Positions 63,583 through 64,000 of a stretch of 64,000 nucleotides of DNA are shown in pieces; positions within the stretch are counted from its first letter, which is position 1, and each line of letters begins with the position of its first letter. Position numbers and translations under genes: made by a program. Origin of the DNA: Rhodocyclaceae bacterium (GTDB lineage Bacteria > Pseudomonadota > Gammaproteobacteria > Burkholderiales > Rhodocyclaceae). Where the stretch lies: assembly GCA_008080565.1 (NCBI GenBank), contig VIKE01000011.1, forward strand, positions 1-64,000. Reading direction: 5' to 3'. The notes beneath the pieces are model-generated. The model ran no database searches and was not told the origin of the DNA. It saw nothing but the letters and a program-made list of their open reading frames with translations.

Positions 63583-64000
63583 CGGATTCGGTAAGCCTGG
63601 TGACATTGGGCACAACTGCCGGTCAATTGCGACAGCATGGCGGTGGCCGTGTGTTGGTCGCCGGTCAGGGCGACGGTGGCGAAATCGCTGGCAGCCTTGT
63701 AGCCATCGAGCGCCAGGTTTTGCATTTCCTGCGGCATGTACTGCTCCGGCTGCGCCGCTTTTGGCAGCCGGGAGTGGTTGCCCCAAAGCGCCACGCCGAG
63801 GCGTATCTGGGCAATCTGGCCGGCTTCCACCACCTGGCCATCGCGCATCCGTTGCAGCACGCCATCGAGCGCCGCCATCCGGTCGCGCATTTCGGCCCGC
63901 ATGGCCAGCCGGGCCGGCGACGGCATCCTGATCAGCTCGCGTTCATCGTTGGCATTGTCGGGCTTTGCCGGGGCGGACACCGGCGCTGGCTGGACTTTCT
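63579..64000 (-). CDS. Cytochrome c-type protein, partial (C-terminal part)
   Basis: At least 139 codons are visible; the frame stays open to the window edge. A helical body ([20 protein letters not shown]) ends with the single heme motif [12 protein letters not shown] at the C-terminus, the layout of class II cytochromes (c' or c-556). The N-terminal signal peptide lies outside the window. A GTG at 63980 is a possible internal start but is unlikely. Its stop overlaps the ubiD ATG. Confidence 0.8.
   Translation of the reverse strand, partial: KVQPAPVSAPAKPDNANDERELIRMPSPARLAMRAEMRDRMAALDGVLQRMRDGQVVEAGQIAQIRLGVALWGNHSRLPKAAQPEQYMPQEMQNLALDGYKAASDFATVALTGDQHTATAMLSQLTGSCAQCHQAYRIR

Overview
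The window looks like chromosome of a high-GC betaproteobacterium, most probably Rhodocyclales (Dechloromonas/Azonexus-like). This is inferred from gene content: a Gcr-type membrane 'recombinase', TamA/TamB, homodimeric pyruvate dehydrogenase with a lipoyl-tailed E3, a PEP-CTERM protein, PhoX, PPK2 with SixA, TctDE with an ActP-type symporter, and NorE/NorF-like subunits. No database search was possible.

Layout. 1-7.6 kb: start of an exported protein (- strand), then gcr-like, tamA and tamB (outer-membrane assembly). 7.6-14.9 kb (-): a small hypothetical gene, a hybrid histidine kinase and an RND efflux pair. 15-20.5 kb (-): CBS protein, sigma-54 activator, GntP-family permease behind a sigma-54 promoter, and a CoA-transferase, together a predicted organic-acid uptake and activation module. 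20.7-27.7 kb: a 7-kb integrative element in the 3' end of tRNA-Ala(CGC), bounded by 21-bp direct repeats. It carries a tyrosine integrase, a serine recombinase, RNase HI, a ParB-like protein and several unknown proteins. 27.9-32.9 kb (-): tsaC, purE, folD and iorBA. 33-43 kb (+): norE/norF-like, aceE-aceF-lpdA, a GGDEF-EAL protein and a thioesterase. 43-49.6 kb (-): PEP-CTERM protein, phoX, ppk2, sixA, rsmJ, a small gene and tRNA-Phe. 49.6-56.3 kb (-): tctE/tctD, a broken actP with its DUF485 partner, and groES-groEL under a CIRCE operator. 56.5-61.3 kb (+): chemoreceptor, dacB, an Fe-S protein and a CopD-like protein. 61.3-64 kb (-): a coupled operon of cytochrome c, ubiD (broken), GNAT and a membrane protein.

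The main unusual signal is a short interspersed repeat of about 35-40 bp, with core TTTTTTCCGGTTGACCGTGG preceded by a TTTCAATTTTGGCC-like arm. I find about 16 copies in both orientations, in intergenic gaps and also in frame inside tamA, tamB, lpdA, the Fe-S protein, probably dacB, and at the very start of the norF-like gene. Four of its six reading frames are open. I see none inside the 7-kb element.

Other points: a direct-repeat operator, CTTACAG-N4-CTTAC, lies upstream of both tctD and the DUF485-actP operon. Several highly conserved genes (RND pump, actP twice, ubiD twice) lack internal segments of roughly 60 bp or more, which means either real decay or assembly loss. The 3' tail of lpdA is duplicated on the far side of the GGDEF-EAL gene.
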